Source of the DNA: Phenylobacterium sp.
GTDB lineage: Bacteria; Pseudomonadota; Alphaproteobacteria; Caulobacterales; Caulobacteraceae
Assembly: GCF_004299445.1 (NCBI RefSeq)
Contig: NZ_SCTC01000008.1
Span: 1 to 64,000 of the forward strand
Length of the DNA stretch: 64,000 bases
Direction of reading: 5' to 3'
Shown piece by piece: positions 8,337 to 17,186 of this stretch. Each line of letters starts with the position of its first letter. Position 1 is the first letter of the stretch. The notes below the pieces were generated by a model. It had not been told where the DNA came from and ran no database searches. It saw only the letters and a list, made by a program, of their open reading frames with translations. A program made the translations under genes and the position numbers.

Positions 8337-9377
8337 ATGGCGCAGCGCGGGAGCGATGACAAGACCGAACACCCGTCAGGCGTCCCGCAGCTCACCGTCT
8401 GCGTCGTCGCCTACAATTCGGGTCCGACCCTGCGCACCTGCCTGGAGCGGCTGGGCGCACAGACCTTCCGCGACTTCGAAGCCATCGTCATCGACAACGC
8501 CTCGCCCGATCCCGGCGATGTGGCCATCGCCGCCGAGTTCCCCTGGGCGCGGCTGATCCGCAACACCGAGAACCTGGGGTTCACCGGGGCCGGCAACCAG
8601 GGCGCCCGCGAGGGCCGCGGCCGGTGGTACGTGCTGCTCAACCCCGACGCCTACGCCGAGCCGGACTGGCTGGAAACGCTGGTCGCCGCGGCCGGACGCC
8701 ATCCGCGGGTTCGGTCCTTCACCTCGCGCCAGATGGTGGCCGAGCAGCCCGGCGTGCTGGACGGCCTGGGCGACGTGATGAGCATCACCGGCATCCCCTA
8801 CCGCGGTGGCTATCTCAACCGCGACGAAGGCCAGGCCTGCGAGGGCGAGGTGTTCAGCCCCTGCGGTGCGGCGATGATGATCGACAGGGCGCTGTTCCTG
8901 CGCCTGGGGGGCTTCGACGAGGACTTCTTCTGCTACGGCGAGGACGTCGACCTCGGATACCGCCTGCAGTTGGCGGGCGAGCCGACCCTGCTGGTCCCGG
9001 ACGCCGTCATCCATCACGTGGGCTCGGCCTCGACCGGCGGCGCAAAGTCGGAGTTCGCCGTCTTTCATGGGTCCCGCAACCGCTTCTGGGTGCTGTTCAA
9101 GAACACGCCCTGGCCGCTGATGCCGCTGGTCGTGCCGCTGCATCTGGCTGTTCTAGTGTTCGTCTATCTCAAACGGGACAACCGGCCCCATATCCGGCTG
9201 ATCCTGCGCGCGGTGAAGGCCGCGTTCGTCGGAGCGCCGAAGATCTTCCGCACCCGGCGCGAAGTGCAGAAGCTGCGCCGAGCTTCGATCGGACAGATCG
9301 CCGGCGCCATGACCTGGAACCCGAAGGACCTCTCGGGTCGCCGCCCCGTCATCAGGCCGCTGCGGGCGGGGCGTTAA
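8337..9377 (+). CDS. GT2 family glycosyltransferase (rhamnosyl/O-antigen type)
   Basis: 346-residue GT-A fold transferase. The nucleotide-sugar domain starts at LTVCVVAYNSG, with IDNASPD and the metal-binding triad in LLNPDAY (DxD position). An ED-rich acceptor motif, YGEDVDLGYRL, follows. A hydrophobic segment near residue 265 (LMPLVVPLHLAVLVF) and a basic C terminus suggest membrane association. The pattern matches rhamnosyltransferase-like enzymes that use dTDP-sugars, which fits the adjacent rfbC. It is convergent with argE, only one base separating the ends. Confidence 0.88.
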   Translation: MAQRGSDDKTEHPSGVPQLTVCVVAYNSGPTLRTCLERLGAQTFRDFEAIVIDNASPDPGDVAIAAEFPWARLIRNTENLGFTGAGNQGAREGRGRWYVLLNPDAYAEPDWLETLVAAAGRHPRVRSFTSRQMVAEQPGVLDGLGDVMSITGIPYRGGYLNRDEGQACEGEVFSPCGAAMMIDRALFLRLGGFDEDFFCYGEDVDLGYRLQLAGEPTLLVPDAVIHHVGSASTGGAKSEFAVFHGSRNRFWVLFKNTPWPLMPLVVPLHLAVLVFVYLKRDNRPHIRLILRAVKAAFVGAPKIFRTRREVQKLRRASIGQIAGAMTWNPKDLSGRRPVIRPLRAGR

Positions 9378-9378
9378 C

Positions 9379-10545
9379 TCAGCCCTCGGCGGCCCACTCG
9401 ATCAGGCGGCGCATGAACGTCGCGCCGCGTTGCAGCTGGGCGATCTCGATGAACTCGTTGGGCTGGTGGGCCTGGTCGATGGAGCCAGGGCCGCAGATGA
9501 CGGTGGAGAAGCCAGCCTGCTGAAACTGGCCGGCCTCGGCGGCGAAGGCCACCACGCGGGGCGGGCCATTGTCGCCGGCCATGCGGCGGGCGAAGGCCTC
9601 GGCGGCCCCGTCGCGTTCGGGCACGAACGGCGGCACGTCGGTGCGCATCTCGACCACCACGCCGCATTCGGGGAACCGCGCCTTGAGCGCCCGGTCCATC
9701 GCCTCAGCCTCGGCCAGGAACGGCGCGACGATTTCCTTGGGTGTCCGCGGCCCCGGCGAGCGGACGTCGAACACAAACTGGCATTCGCGGGCGATGATGT
9801 TGTGCGCGGTGCCGCCGTTGACCATGCCGATGGTGAGCGTCGGCCCCTTCGGCGTGAAGGGCGAGGCGGGGTCGGCCTCGTCTTGAAGCCTGGCCGAAAG
9901 CGCGTTCAGGGACCCCATAAGCTTGACCGCCTCCATCACCGCCGACACGCCAAGGTGCGGCTGGCTGGAGTGGCATTCACGGCCGGTGACGGTGACCTGG
10001 AAGGTGGCGATGCCCTTGTGGCCGTTCACCGCCTCCATGTTGGTGGGCTCGCCCACGACCACAACCGAGGGCGTCGGCAGCTCACGGCGGATGACGTCGA
10101 TCATGTGTGGCGCGCCCAAGCAGCCGATCTCCTCGTCGTACGAGAAGGCCAGGTGCACCGGCTTCTTCGCGGTCTTGGAGAGTTCAGGCGCTGCGGCCAG
10201 GGCCAGGGCCAGGAACGCCTTCATGTCGCAGGTCCCCCGACCGTAGAGGCGGCCGCCCTGTTCGGTCAGGGTCCAGGGATCGGTGGTCCAGGGCTGACCG
10301 TCGACCGGCACCACATCGGTGTGGCCCGACAGTACGACGCCGCCTTCGACGGCCGGCCCGATGGTGGCCATCAGGTTCGACTTCGTGCCGTCGGCGTTGG
10401 GCACGCGGCGGTGCGGCACGGACAAAGCGTCGAGATAGCCCTCCACCCATTCCACCAGTTCGAGGTTCGAACCCCGCGAGGTGGTGTCAAAACTGATCAG
10501 CTTCGCGAGCAGATCGCGGGCGGGAGGATAGAGGTCGGTGGTCAT
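9379..10545 (-). CDS. argE: Acetylornithine deacetylase (M20 family)
   Basis: 388-residue metallopeptidase-fold enzyme that removes the acetyl group from N-acetylornithine in arginine synthesis. Metal ligands read as in ArgE/DapE: His75 in SGHTDVVP, Asp107 in GTCDMKAF, and Glu138-Glu139 in SYDEEIGC. GEPTN and GHKG are the usual ArgE signatures. It is the last gene of a minus-strand run with the small unknown protein, FKBP and threonine ammonia-lyase, although a 48-base gap precedes it. Other M20 amidohydrolases are possible, but the motif set favours ArgE. Confidence 0.9.
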   Translation of the reverse strand: MTTDLYPPARDLLAKLISFDTTSRGSNLELVEWVEGYLDALSVPHRRVPNADGTKSNLMATIGPAVEGGVVLSGHTDVVPVDGQPWTTDPWTLTEQGGRLYGRGTCDMKAFLALALAAAPELSKTAKKPVHLAFSYDEEIGCLGAPHMIDVIRRELPTPSVVVVGEPTNMEAVNGHKGIATFQVTVTGRECHSSQPHLGVSAVMEAVKLMGSLNALSARLQDEADPASPFTPKGPTLTIGMVNGGTAHNIIARECQFVFDVRSPGPRTPKEIVAPFLAEAEAMDRALKARFPECGVVVEMRTDVPPFVPERDGAAEAFARRMAGDNGPPRVVAFAAEAGQFQQAGFSTVICGPGSIDQAHQPNEFIEIAQLQRGATFMRRLIEWAAEG

Positions 10546-10593
10546 CCCGAAGACTTAGACCCGCGGAGCGCCCGCCAACAACCCAATGGCGGC

Positions 10594-10872
10594 TCAAGGC
10601 TCGTCGTAGATGATCAGTCCGCAGCCGAAACGCACGGCGGTGCCGACGGCGCTGCGGAAGTCATCGGGCAGGGCGTCCCAGTCGACCAGTTCGCCCACGC
10701 GGGCGACCGCGATGTCCGTCCAGCCCAGGCCCTCCAGATCGGCGGTCGCCACCGCGCGGGCCGTGTTCTCGTCGTGGGCGCGGGCGAAGGCCAGCACGCT
10801 GAGCGCGGGCGCACCCGGCGCCTCCACGGCCTGCAGGGTGACCAGGAAGACCTGCGGCCGCTCGGCCGCCAT
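10594..10872 (-). CDS. Small conserved-looking hypothetical protein
   Basis: 92 residues starting MAAERPQVFLVTLQ, ending in GCGLIIYDEP. The ATG overlaps the TAA stop of the FKBP gene (TAATG), so it is probably translationally coupled to it. A longer frame upstream is only the shadow of the FKBP gene. The protein is soluble, acidic, and predicted alpha/beta with an N-terminal strand. I recognise no domain or catalytic motif. Its position between the FKBP and argE genes gives no clear role. Confidence 0.65.
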   Translation of the reverse strand: MAAERPQVFLVTLQAVEAPGAPALSVLAFARAHDENTARAVATADLEGLGWTDIAVARVGELVDWDALPDDFRSAVGTAVRFGCGLIIYDEP

Positions 10873-11378
10873 TACCCCTGCTGGATTCGGCCCGGGGCCG
10901 GCAGCACGTCGATCAACTCGATGCGGAAGATCAGCGGCGCGCCCGGCGGAATCTGGCCCGCGCCCTCTTCGCCGTAGCCCAGGTTCGAGGGCACGTAGAG
11001 CGTCCACTCGTCGCCGGGACGCATCAGCTGCAGCGCCTCCTGCCAGGCGGGGATCAGCCGGTCGAGCGGCATGGCCGCCGGGGCGCCGCGCTCGTAGCTC
11101 GAATCGAAGACCGTGCCGTCTTCCAGCTTGCCCTCGTAGTGGACCTTCACCTCGTCCTTCGGGCCCGGCTTCAGGCCGGTGGCGGGGCCCGACTTGGTGA
11201 CCTTGTAGGCTAGCCCCGACGGCAGGACGACGACGCCCGCCTCCTTGCCGATCTTGGCCATGAAGGTCTTCGAGACCTCGGACTGGGCCACCGGCGCGCC
11301 GGGCTCGGCCGGCTTGGACTTCTGCTGGCAGGCCGCGAGCGCCAGGGCGGCGACCGCGACGATGAGGATACGCTTCAT
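10872..11378 (-). CDS. FKBP-type peptidyl-prolyl isomerase lipoprotein
   Basis: 168 residues with a lipoprotein signal (lipobox LAAC, Cys17), so it should be a lipid-anchored periplasmic foldase. The FKBP domain occupies about residues 50-160: VKVHYEGKLEDGTVFDSSYERG, shown here only in part by the pattern HYEGKLEDG, then PGDEWTLYVPSNLGYG, and the C-terminal IPPGAPLIFRIELIDV. Aromatic and acidic pocket residues of FKBPs are kept. The start lies ten bases downstream of the threonine ammonia-lyase stop, so both are likely on the same transcript. Confidence 0.92.
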   Translation of the reverse strand: MKRILIVAVAALALAACQQKSKPAEPGAPVAQSEVSKTFMAKIGKEAGVVVLPSGLAYKVTKSGPATGLKPGPKDEVKVHYEGKLEDGTVFDSSYERGAPAAMPLDRLIPAWQEALQLMRPGDEWTLYVPSNLGYGEEGAGQIPPGAPLIFRIELIDVLPAPGRIQQG

Positions 11379-11388
11379 TGCTGCCTCT

Positions 11389-12597
11389 CTAGACCACGCG
11401 CGGCGGGTAACCGCGGTCGCGCAGGGCGTCCATGACTTCCTGGGTGTGCTGGGCGTCGCGGGTCTCGATCATCACGTCGAACTCGGCGCCCTTGGCGGGC
11501 ACGTCCAGCGCCAGGCGGTTGTGCGCCACCTCGATGATATTCGCGCCCATCTGCCCGATGGTCGCCGAGACGTTGGCCAGCAGGCCCGGCCGGTCGTCGC
11601 CGATGATCCGCAGGCTGACGATCCGGCTTTCGCGCACCAGCTCGCGGGTGAGCACCGAGGCCAGCAGGCGCGTGTCGATGTTTCCGCCGGTGATCACCAG
11701 GCCGCACTTCTTTCCGCGGAACCGTTCGGGATAGGCCAAGAGGGCGGCCAGGGAGGCAGCGCCGGCGCCCTCCACGACGGTCTTCTCAACATTGCAGTAG
11801 AGCGCGATGCCGCGCTCGAAGAACGGCTCCTCGATCAGCAGCACGTCGTCGATCAGCGGCCGGGCGACGGCGTAGCTCAGGTCGCCGACTTCCTTGACCG
11901 CGATGCCCTCGGCGATGGTCGAGGCGGCGCCATTCCGCGTCGTGTTGACGCCGCGCATCTTGGCCGTGAACGAGGGGAACATGGCGGGCTCAACGCCGAC
12001 CACCTGAATGTCCGGCTGCATGTGCTTCGCGGCCGTGGCCATGCCGGCGATCAGTCCGCCGCCGCCGATCGGAATCGGCAGGATCTCCAGGTCCGGCACG
12101 TCTTCCAGCATCTCCAGCGCCACGGTGCCCTGGCCAGCCATGACGTCGGGATCATTGAACGGATGGACGTAGGTCAGCTCGCGCTCGGCGCAGAGCCGGT
12201 CGGCTGTGGCCGCGGCCTCGTCGAAGCCGTCGCCTTCAATGACCACATCGGCGCCATGAGCCCGGGTCTGCTGCACCTTCATGAAGGGCGTGCCCTTCGG
12301 CATGACGATCGTGACGGGGATCCCCAGGCGGGCGGCGTGGTAGGCCAGGCCCTGGCTGTGGTTGCCCGCCGAGGCGGCGATCACGCCGCGCGAGCGGACG
12401 TTCTCGCCCAGCTGCAGCAGCTTGTTGAGGGCCCCGCGCTCCTTGTAGGCGGCCGTGAACTGGTGGTTCTCGAACTTCACCCAGACCTGAGCGCCGGTGA
12501 TCTCGGACAGCGTCCGCGAGTAGCGGCACGGCGTGCGCTCGATATGACCCTTCAGCCGCTCTTGCGCGGCAAGGATATCGTCGAAGGCAAGGGTCAT
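11389..12597 (-). CDS. ilvA: Threonine ammonia-lyase with C-terminal ACT domain
   Basis: 402-residue PLP enzyme that deaminates threonine to 2-oxobutanoate. The PLP lysine is Lys52 in TAAYKERGA; SAGNHSQG binds the cofactor phosphate region, and GGGGLIAG is the glycine loop. The last 80 residues form one ACT domain (VSLRIIGDDRPGLLANV), giving the short single-ACT form. The start at 12597 is MTLAFDDIL; a very long in-frame extension upstream (to 14715) is the antisense shadow of the ABC gene and is rejected. First gene of the probable operon with FKBP, the small unknown protein and argE. Confidence 0.92.
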   Translation of the reverse strand: MTLAFDDILAAQERLKGHIERTPCRYSRTLSEITGAQVWVKFENHQFTAAYKERGALNKLLQLGENVRSRGVIAASAGNHSQGLAYHAARLGIPVTIVMPKGTPFMKVQQTRAHGADVVIEGDGFDEAAATADRLCAERELTYVHPFNDPDVMAGQGTVALEMLEDVPDLEILPIPIGGGGLIAGMATAAKHMQPDIQVVGVEPAMFPSFTAKMRGVNTTRNGAASTIAEGIAVKEVGDLSYAVARPLIDDVLLIEEPFFERGIALYCNVEKTVVEGAGAASLAALLAYPERFRGKKCGLVITGGNIDTRLLASVLTRELVRESRIVSLRIIGDDRPGLLANVSATIGQMGANIIEVAHNRLALDVPAKGAEFDVMIETRDAQHTQEVMDALRDRGYPPRVV

Positions 12598-12701
12598 GGG
12601 TGCGGCCGGGGTCTGGAAAGGCGCGCAACCTAACGACGGCGCCCAGTTAGGGCAACGCCGCCCCTCACGACGGCGACGGAAAGGCGCGGCGGGCGAGATA
12701 C

Positions 12702-14489
12702 CTAGCTGTCGAACTCCGCCACGAGGTGACCCGGCGCCACCTCCCTCAACTCGGGCGCCACGCCGCTGGCCAGCTTCGACGGGGCGAAGCGGAAGGCGGC
12801 GGCGGGATCCATGGGGCTGGGGGGCTCGCCGTCGAGCTTCAGGCGCTGGCGTGTGCGCTCGACGGCGGGGTCGGGGATCGGAGCGGCCGAGAGCAGGGCG
12901 CGGGTGTAGGGGTGCTGCGGCGCCTGCCAGATGCGGTCGCGGTCCGCCAGCTCCATCACGCGGCCCAGGTAGAGGACCAGCACCCTGTGGCTGATCTCGC
13001 GGACCACCGCCAGGTCGTGGCTGATGAAGATCATGGACAGTCCCATGTCCTTCTGGAGCTGAATCAGGAGGTCGATGATCTGGGCGCGGATCGACACGTC
13101 CAGGGCCGAGACCGCCTCGTCGCAGATCACCAGCTTGGGCTTCAGGATCATCGCCCGGGCGATGCCCACCCGCTGGTTCTGGCCGCCCGACAGCTCGTGC
13201 GGGTAGCGGTTGATCAGCGCCGGATCCAATTCGACCCGGACCATCATCGCCCGCACCTCGGCCTCGCGGGCGGCGCCGTTCAGGTCGGGGCGGAAGGCGG
13301 TGAGCGGCTCGGCGATGGACGTGCCGATGGTCATCCGGGGGTCCAGGCTGGCCAGCGGGTCCTGGAAAACAATCTGGAGATCGCGGCGGGCCGCCTGCAT
13401 CGCCGACCGGTCGGCATTCGTGATGTCGCGGCCCATCAGGGTGACCGCCCCGCCGGTCGCCGGCAGCAGGTTGAGCACCGCCCGCGCCAGGGTCGACTTG
13501 CCCGAGCCGCTCTCGCCCACGATGCCCAGCGTCTCGCCCTCGCGCACTGAGAACGACACCCCGTCCACAGCGCGCAGCACCTTCGGCGGTCCGAAGATCC
13601 CCTGCCGGATCGGGAAGTGAACCTTGACGTCGCGCCCCTCGACCAGCACCGGCGCGGCCTCGGGCGCCGGCGCGATCTGCGGCCGCCCGCCCCGGTCGGC
13701 GCGGTCCAGTCGCGGGATCGCCGCCAGCAGGGCGCGGGTGTAGTCGCTGTCGGGCGCATGGAAGACGTCGGCCACAGCGCCGGCCTCGACGTAGGCGCCA
13801 TCCTTCATCACGCACACCCGGTCGGCCAGCCTGGCGATCACGCCCATGTCGTGAGTGATCAGCACCAGCGCCGTCCCCGTCTCGCGCTGCAGCTCGGCCA
13901 TCAGGTCCAGGATTTCGGCCTGCACGGTGACATCCAGCGCCGTGGTGGGTTCGTCGGCGATCAACAGCTCCGGCCCCGGCGCCATGGCCGCGGCGATCAT
14001 CACCCGCTGGCGCATGCCGCCCGACAGCTCGTGCGGATACTGGCCCATCCGCCGCGCCGCGTCGGGAATGCGCACCTTGCCCAGCCATTCGCGGGCCAGC
14101 CTGTCGGCTTGCGCATGCGAAAGCCCCAGGTGCAGCCGCAACGGCTCGGCGATCTGCTCGCCGATCTTCACATGCGGCGTCAGCGCGGTGAGCGGGTCCT
14201 GGAAGATCATGGTCATCTTGGAACCGCGCACCCGGTTCAGGTCGCGCGGCTTGAGGCCGAGCAGTTCCTGTCCGTGCAGCATCGCCGAACCAGAAGCCCG
14301 GCCGTTGCCCGCCAGGAGGCCCATCACCGCCATGAAGGTCTGGCTCTTGCCCGAGCCGCTCTCGCCCACGACGCCTAGCGTCTCGCCGCGCGCCACGCTG
14401 AGCGATACGCCACGGACGGCGTCGACGACGCCATCGTGCGTCTCGAAGTCGACCCGCAGGTCTTTGATCGTTAGGACGTCGGCCAACAC
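12702..14489 (-). CDS. Fused dual-ATPase ABC transporter protein (oligopeptide/YejF type)
   Basis: 595-residue protein with two complete ABC ATPase domains joined by a linker, as in YejF or GsiA of peptide importers. The first Walker A is GESGSGKS at 42-49, with signature LSGGMRQ at 155-161; the second Walker A is at 325-332, with LSGGQNQ near 433-439. Each half has its own Q-loop (FQDP), DE pair and H-loop. The C terminus has the oligopeptide extension ([15 protein letters not shown]). The start is a GTG at 14489 or a TTG three bases further in; AGAGG is just upstream. No permease or binding-protein gene is adjacent, so its partners must be elsewhere. Confidence 0.9.
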   Translation of the reverse strand: MLADVLTIKDLRVDFETHDGVVDAVRGVSLSVARGETLGVVGESGSGKSQTFMAVMGLLAGNGRASGSAMLHGQELLGLKPRDLNRVRGSKMTMIFQDPLTALTPHVKIGEQIAEPLRLHLGLSHAQADRLAREWLGKVRIPDAARRMGQYPHELSGGMRQRVMIAAAMAPGPELLIADEPTTALDVTVQAEILDLMAELQRETGTALVLITHDMGVIARLADRVCVMKDGAYVEAGAVADVFHAPDSDYTRALLAAIPRLDRADRGGRPQIAPAPEAAPVLVEGRDVKVHFPIRQGIFGPPKVLRAVDGVSFSVREGETLGIVGESGSGKSTLARAVLNLLPATGGAVTLMGRDITNADRSAMQAARRDLQIVFQDPLASLDPRMTIGTSIAEPLTAFRPDLNGAAREAEVRAMMVRVELDPALINRYPHELSGGQNQRVGIARAMILKPKLVICDEAVSALDVSIRAQIIDLLIQLQKDMGLSMIFISHDLAVVREISHRVLVLYLGRVMELADRDRIWQAPQHPYTRALLSAAPIPDPAVERTRQRLKLDGEPPSPMDPAAAFRFAPSKLASGVAPELREVAPGHLVAEFDS

Positions 14490-14524
14490 CGCCTCTTGAT
14501 CTCTCGCCCAAGGACCGTAGAGGC

Positions 14525-15082
14525 GTGTCGGTCCAACCGCAAAGAGCGCCCGTGTCCGTACCCCCGCTGAAGCCGGCCCTGTTCCTCGACCGCGACGGGG
14601 TGCTGAACGAGGACCGGGGCTTCGTACACCGCTGGGAAGACTTCGTCTGGATCGAGGGCGCGATCGAGACGGTGGCGACATTCAACCGGGCGGGCTGGCT
14701 GGTGATCGTGGTCACGAACCAGTCGGGCGTGGGGCGCGGCTACTACCCCGAATCCGACGTCTTCGCCCTCCACGACCGCATGCGTGAGGACCTGGCCAGG
14801 GCGGGCGCCCGCATCGACGCCTTCTACCATGCGCCCCAGCACCCGGAGGCGCCGGTCGAGGCCTACCGCCACCCCGACCCGCCCCTGCGCAAGCCCAACC
14901 CCGGCATGATCCTGCAGGCGCTGGCCGAGTGGCCCATCGACCGCGAGGCCTCGTTCCTGGTGGGCGACAAGCCGTCCGACCTGGAAGCCGCTATGCGCGC
15001 GGGCGTCCGCAGCGTGCTGTTCGGCGGCGGAAACCTGAAGGCCTTCCTCGCGGCGGAAGCGCTCCTGCCTCCCTCCGGCTAG
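14525..15082 (+). CDS. gmhB: D-glycero-D-manno-heptose-1,7-bisphosphate 7-phosphatase, HisB-N type HAD
   Basis: 185-residue HAD phosphatase of the GmhB/HisB-N family, acting in ADP-heptose synthesis for LPS core. Catalytic Asp22 and Asp24 lie in [21 protein letters not shown] is motif II; RKPNPGM holds the motif III lysine region; [11 protein letters not shown] is motif IV. Unusually, the zinc-binding cysteine cluster normally between motifs II and III is absent: the segment reads [20 protein letters not shown], with no cysteine. A GTG at 14525 is taken as start; a GTG nine codons in is an alternative. Divergent from the ABC gene (35-base gap). Confidence 0.82.
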   Translation: MSVQPQRAPVSVPPLKPALFLDRDGVLNEDRGFVHRWEDFVWIEGAIETVATFNRAGWLVIVVTNQSGVGRGYYPESDVFALHDRMREDLARAGARIDAFYHAPQHPEAPVEAYRHPDPPLRKPNPGMILQALAEWPIDREASFLVGDKPSDLEAAMRAGVRSVLFGGGNLKAFLAAEALLPPSG

Positions 15083-15087
15083 CCAGA

Positions 15088-16725
15088 TCAGCGCCCCTCC
15101 ATCTGCGCCAGCATCCGCTCCAGCGCCTCCAGTTCGTCCGCCTCCCCCGGCGGCTTGTCCCAGCGCAGCCGGCTGATGCGCGGGAAGCGCATGGCGACGC
15201 CCGACTTGTGGCGGGTGGATCGCTGGAGCCCCTCGAACGCCACCTCGAGCACCAGCCCGTGGTGCGGCTCGGCGCGCACCGACCGCACGGGTCCGAACCG
15301 TTCGATCGTGTTGTCGCGGACAAACTTGTCGATCTGCAGCAGCTCTTCGTCGGTGAAGCCGAAGTAGGCCTTGCCCACCGGGGTCAGCGTCCGCTGGCCC
15401 ATATCGTTCTGGGTCCACACCCCGAAGGTGTAGTCCGAGTAGTAGCTGGATCGCTTTCCGTGGCCGCGCTGGGCGTACATCAGCACCGCATCCACCAGGA
15501 ACGGATCGCGCTTCCACTTGAACCACGGCCCCTTGGGCCGGCCGGCCTCGTAGACGGAGTCCAGGCGCTTCAGCATGAGCCCCTCGGCCGCCTGCGGATC
15601 GCCCTCGGGCGGGCTGGCGCGCAGGGTCGCGAGTTCGTCCCAGGTCGCGAACGGCTGGATCGGCGACAGATCGATGCGCGAACTGCCTTCCTTCGCCACG
15701 AAGGCCTCCAGACGCCGGCGGCGCTCGGCGAAACTCAGGCCACGGGTGTCCTCGGCGCCGACCTGCAGGACGTCGTAGGCCCGGATCGCGGCGGGATGGG
15801 CGGCCATCAGCTTCGCGTCCACGGTCTTGCGGTTCAGTCGCTGCTGCAGGTCGGCGAAGGGGGCGACCTTGCCGTCACGGATCACCAGCAGTTCGCCGTC
15901 GAGGACGCCTTCATCCTCCAGCGCCTCCAGCACATCGGGGAACGTCTTCGAGATGTCGTCGCCGGTCCGGGTGTAGAGCCTGCGGACGCCGCCCTCGTGC
16001 GCGGCCTGGACGCGGATGCCGTCCCACTTCCATTCGGCGGCGTAGTCGCTGGGATCCAGCTTGCCGAAATCGACGGCCTCGTCGATCGCCTGGGCCAGCA
16101 TGACCGGCCGGAAGCGAGCCGGATTGGCCGAGGAGGGCTTGCCGCTCCGACCCTCCAGCCAGGCGAACAGGTCGCCATAGGGCGGCGCCAGAGCGTGCCA
16201 CAGCTCCTCGATCTCGGCGGGCTCGACCCCGCCAAGGTCAGGATGGGCCATCTCGGCCGCCGCGCGCTTGGCCAGCCGCGCGGTAAGGCCCACCCGCATC
16301 GCGCCCGTCATCAGCTTCAGCAGCGCCCACCGCTCGCGCGGCTCACGCATCGCGTCCAGCCAGCCCTCGATCAGCCGCTGGACCTCGGCGCGCGACGCGC
16401 CGCGCAGGGCATCGATCACCTCGGAGAGCTGGGGCTCGCGATTGGCGCCCGGCCGCGCCGGCCAGACCAGCGACACCGCCTCGGCCAGGTCGCCCACATA
16501 GTCATAGCTCCACCGGAAGAGCTGGGGGTCCATCCGGCTCTCGACCGCCTTGCGGATGAACGCCGGCTTGGCCGCGTCGAAGGTCAGATCCCCGGTGAGC
16601 GCGGCCAGCGCCCAGCCGCGGTCGGGATCGGGCGTCTCGCGCAGATAGTCGCGCACCATCGTCAGCTTGGCGTTTCGCGAGGCCGTCAGCGACAGGCGGT
16701 CCAACAGTTCGGCGAAGGCGCGCAT
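15088..16725 (-). CDS. ATP-dependent DNA ligase of the exonuclease-associated family
   Basis: 545-residue ligase. An N-terminal helical DNA-binding domain (about 1-200) precedes the nucleotidyltransferase core with nucleotide-accepting Lys233 in EWKWDGIR, then LDGELL (motif III), EGLMLK (motif IV) and FKWKRDP (motif V). The OB-fold ends in a basic region, GVAMRFPRI. This architecture matches the bacterial ligases encoded next to an MBL exonuclease and an Lhr-type helicase. The exonuclease gene is present two genes upstream; the helicase and phosphoesterase usually found in this cluster are not adjacent. Confidence 0.92.
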   Translation of the reverse strand: MRAFAELLDRLSLTASRNAKLTMVRDYLRETPDPDRGWALAALTGDLTFDAAKPAFIRKAVESRMDPQLFRWSYDYVGDLAEAVSLVWPARPGANREPQLSEVIDALRGASRAEVQRLIEGWLDAMREPRERWALLKLMTGAMRVGLTARLAKRAAAEMAHPDLGGVEPAEIEELWHALAPPYGDLFAWLEGRSGKPSSANPARFRPVMLAQAIDEAVDFGKLDPSDYAAEWKWDGIRVQAAHEGGVRRLYTRTGDDISKTFPDVLEALEDEGVLDGELLVIRDGKVAPFADLQQRLNRKTVDAKLMAAHPAAIRAYDVLQVGAEDTRGLSFAERRRRLEAFVAKEGSSRIDLSPIQPFATWDELATLRASPPEGDPQAAEGLMLKRLDSVYEAGRPKGPWFKWKRDPFLVDAVLMYAQRGHGKRSSYYSDYTFGVWTQNDMGQRTLTPVGKAYFGFTDEELLQIDKFVRDNTIERFGPVRSVRAEPHHGLVLEVAFEGLQRSTRHKSGVAMRFPRISRLRWDKPPGEADELEALERMLAQMEGR

Positions 16726-16799
16726 CCGGCTCCCGTCTCAACGACGTCCCACACATAGGACGCGAAGGGCCCAACGCGACAGGGGCGCGAACGGACGCG

Positions 16800-16828
16800 C
16801 TCCGGCGTGGCGCGAAGTCACGCCGGAG
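16800..16828. terminator. GC-rich hairpin 3' of the small lipoprotein gene
   Basis: Perfect ten-base inverted repeat CTCCGGCGTG (16800-16809) and CACGCCGGAG (16819-16828), with a nine-base loop. It lies 12 bases beyond the stop of the lipoprotein gene, where a minus-strand terminator would be. There is no T-run on the minus side, so termination may be weak or factor-dependent. Confidence 0.5.
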
Positions 16829-16839
16829 GCTTACGCAGA

Positions 16840-17085
16840 CTACTTGGTCGCGGAGGACGTCGGCTGAGCCGCGGCGGCTTCCGGCGTCGCGGGCTTGGCC
16901 GGATCGACCGAGGCGGTCTGCTCGACGGGCTTCGCCGGATCGACGCTCGCCGTGGTCTGCGGCGTCGGCGTTGCCGTCGCAGCCACGGGCGGCGGCGGGG
17001 TCTCGGTCTTGTCCCAGGGCATCTTGCAGGCCGCGAGTGAGCCGGCGGCCAGGAAAACAACGAGGGCGGTCAGGGTCTTGCGCAT
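16840..17085 (-). CDS. Small Pro/Ala-rich lipoprotein with a tandem nonapeptide
   Basis: 81 residues. A lipoprotein signal peptide (FLAAGSLAAC, acylated Cys20) is followed by a low-complexity Pro/Thr/Ala chain. The nonapeptide TASVDPAKP occurs twice, ten residues apart. No globular domain is visible. It probably acts as a flexible envelope-anchored protein. It lies between the DNA ligase and its exonuclease, 101 bases downstream of the latter, but a functional tie to DNA repair is doubtful because it should be exported. Confidence 0.7.
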   Translation of the reverse strand: MRKTLTALVVFLAAGSLAACKMPWDKTETPPPPVAATATPTPQTTASVDPAKPVEQTASVDPAKPATPEAAAAQPTSSATK

Positions 17086-17186
17086 GGATCACCTCCTGTG
17101 TGGCGCGAGGTGACGGTAACGCCTTCGTGATCACGACTTCGTGATCGACATGTGCAGCGCTGGCGCAGATGCCGCCCGGCTTCGGC

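Noticed and set aside
11389..14715. 1108-residue protein fusing threonine ammonia-lyase to an N-terminal 700-residue domain
   Set aside because: Only the last 402 residues are real. The upstream part is an out-of-frame reading of the ABC ATPase gene on the same strand.
14929..16758. 609-codon plus-strand frame over the DNA ligase
   Set aside because: Shadow of the ligase, which has all ligase motifs on the other strand.
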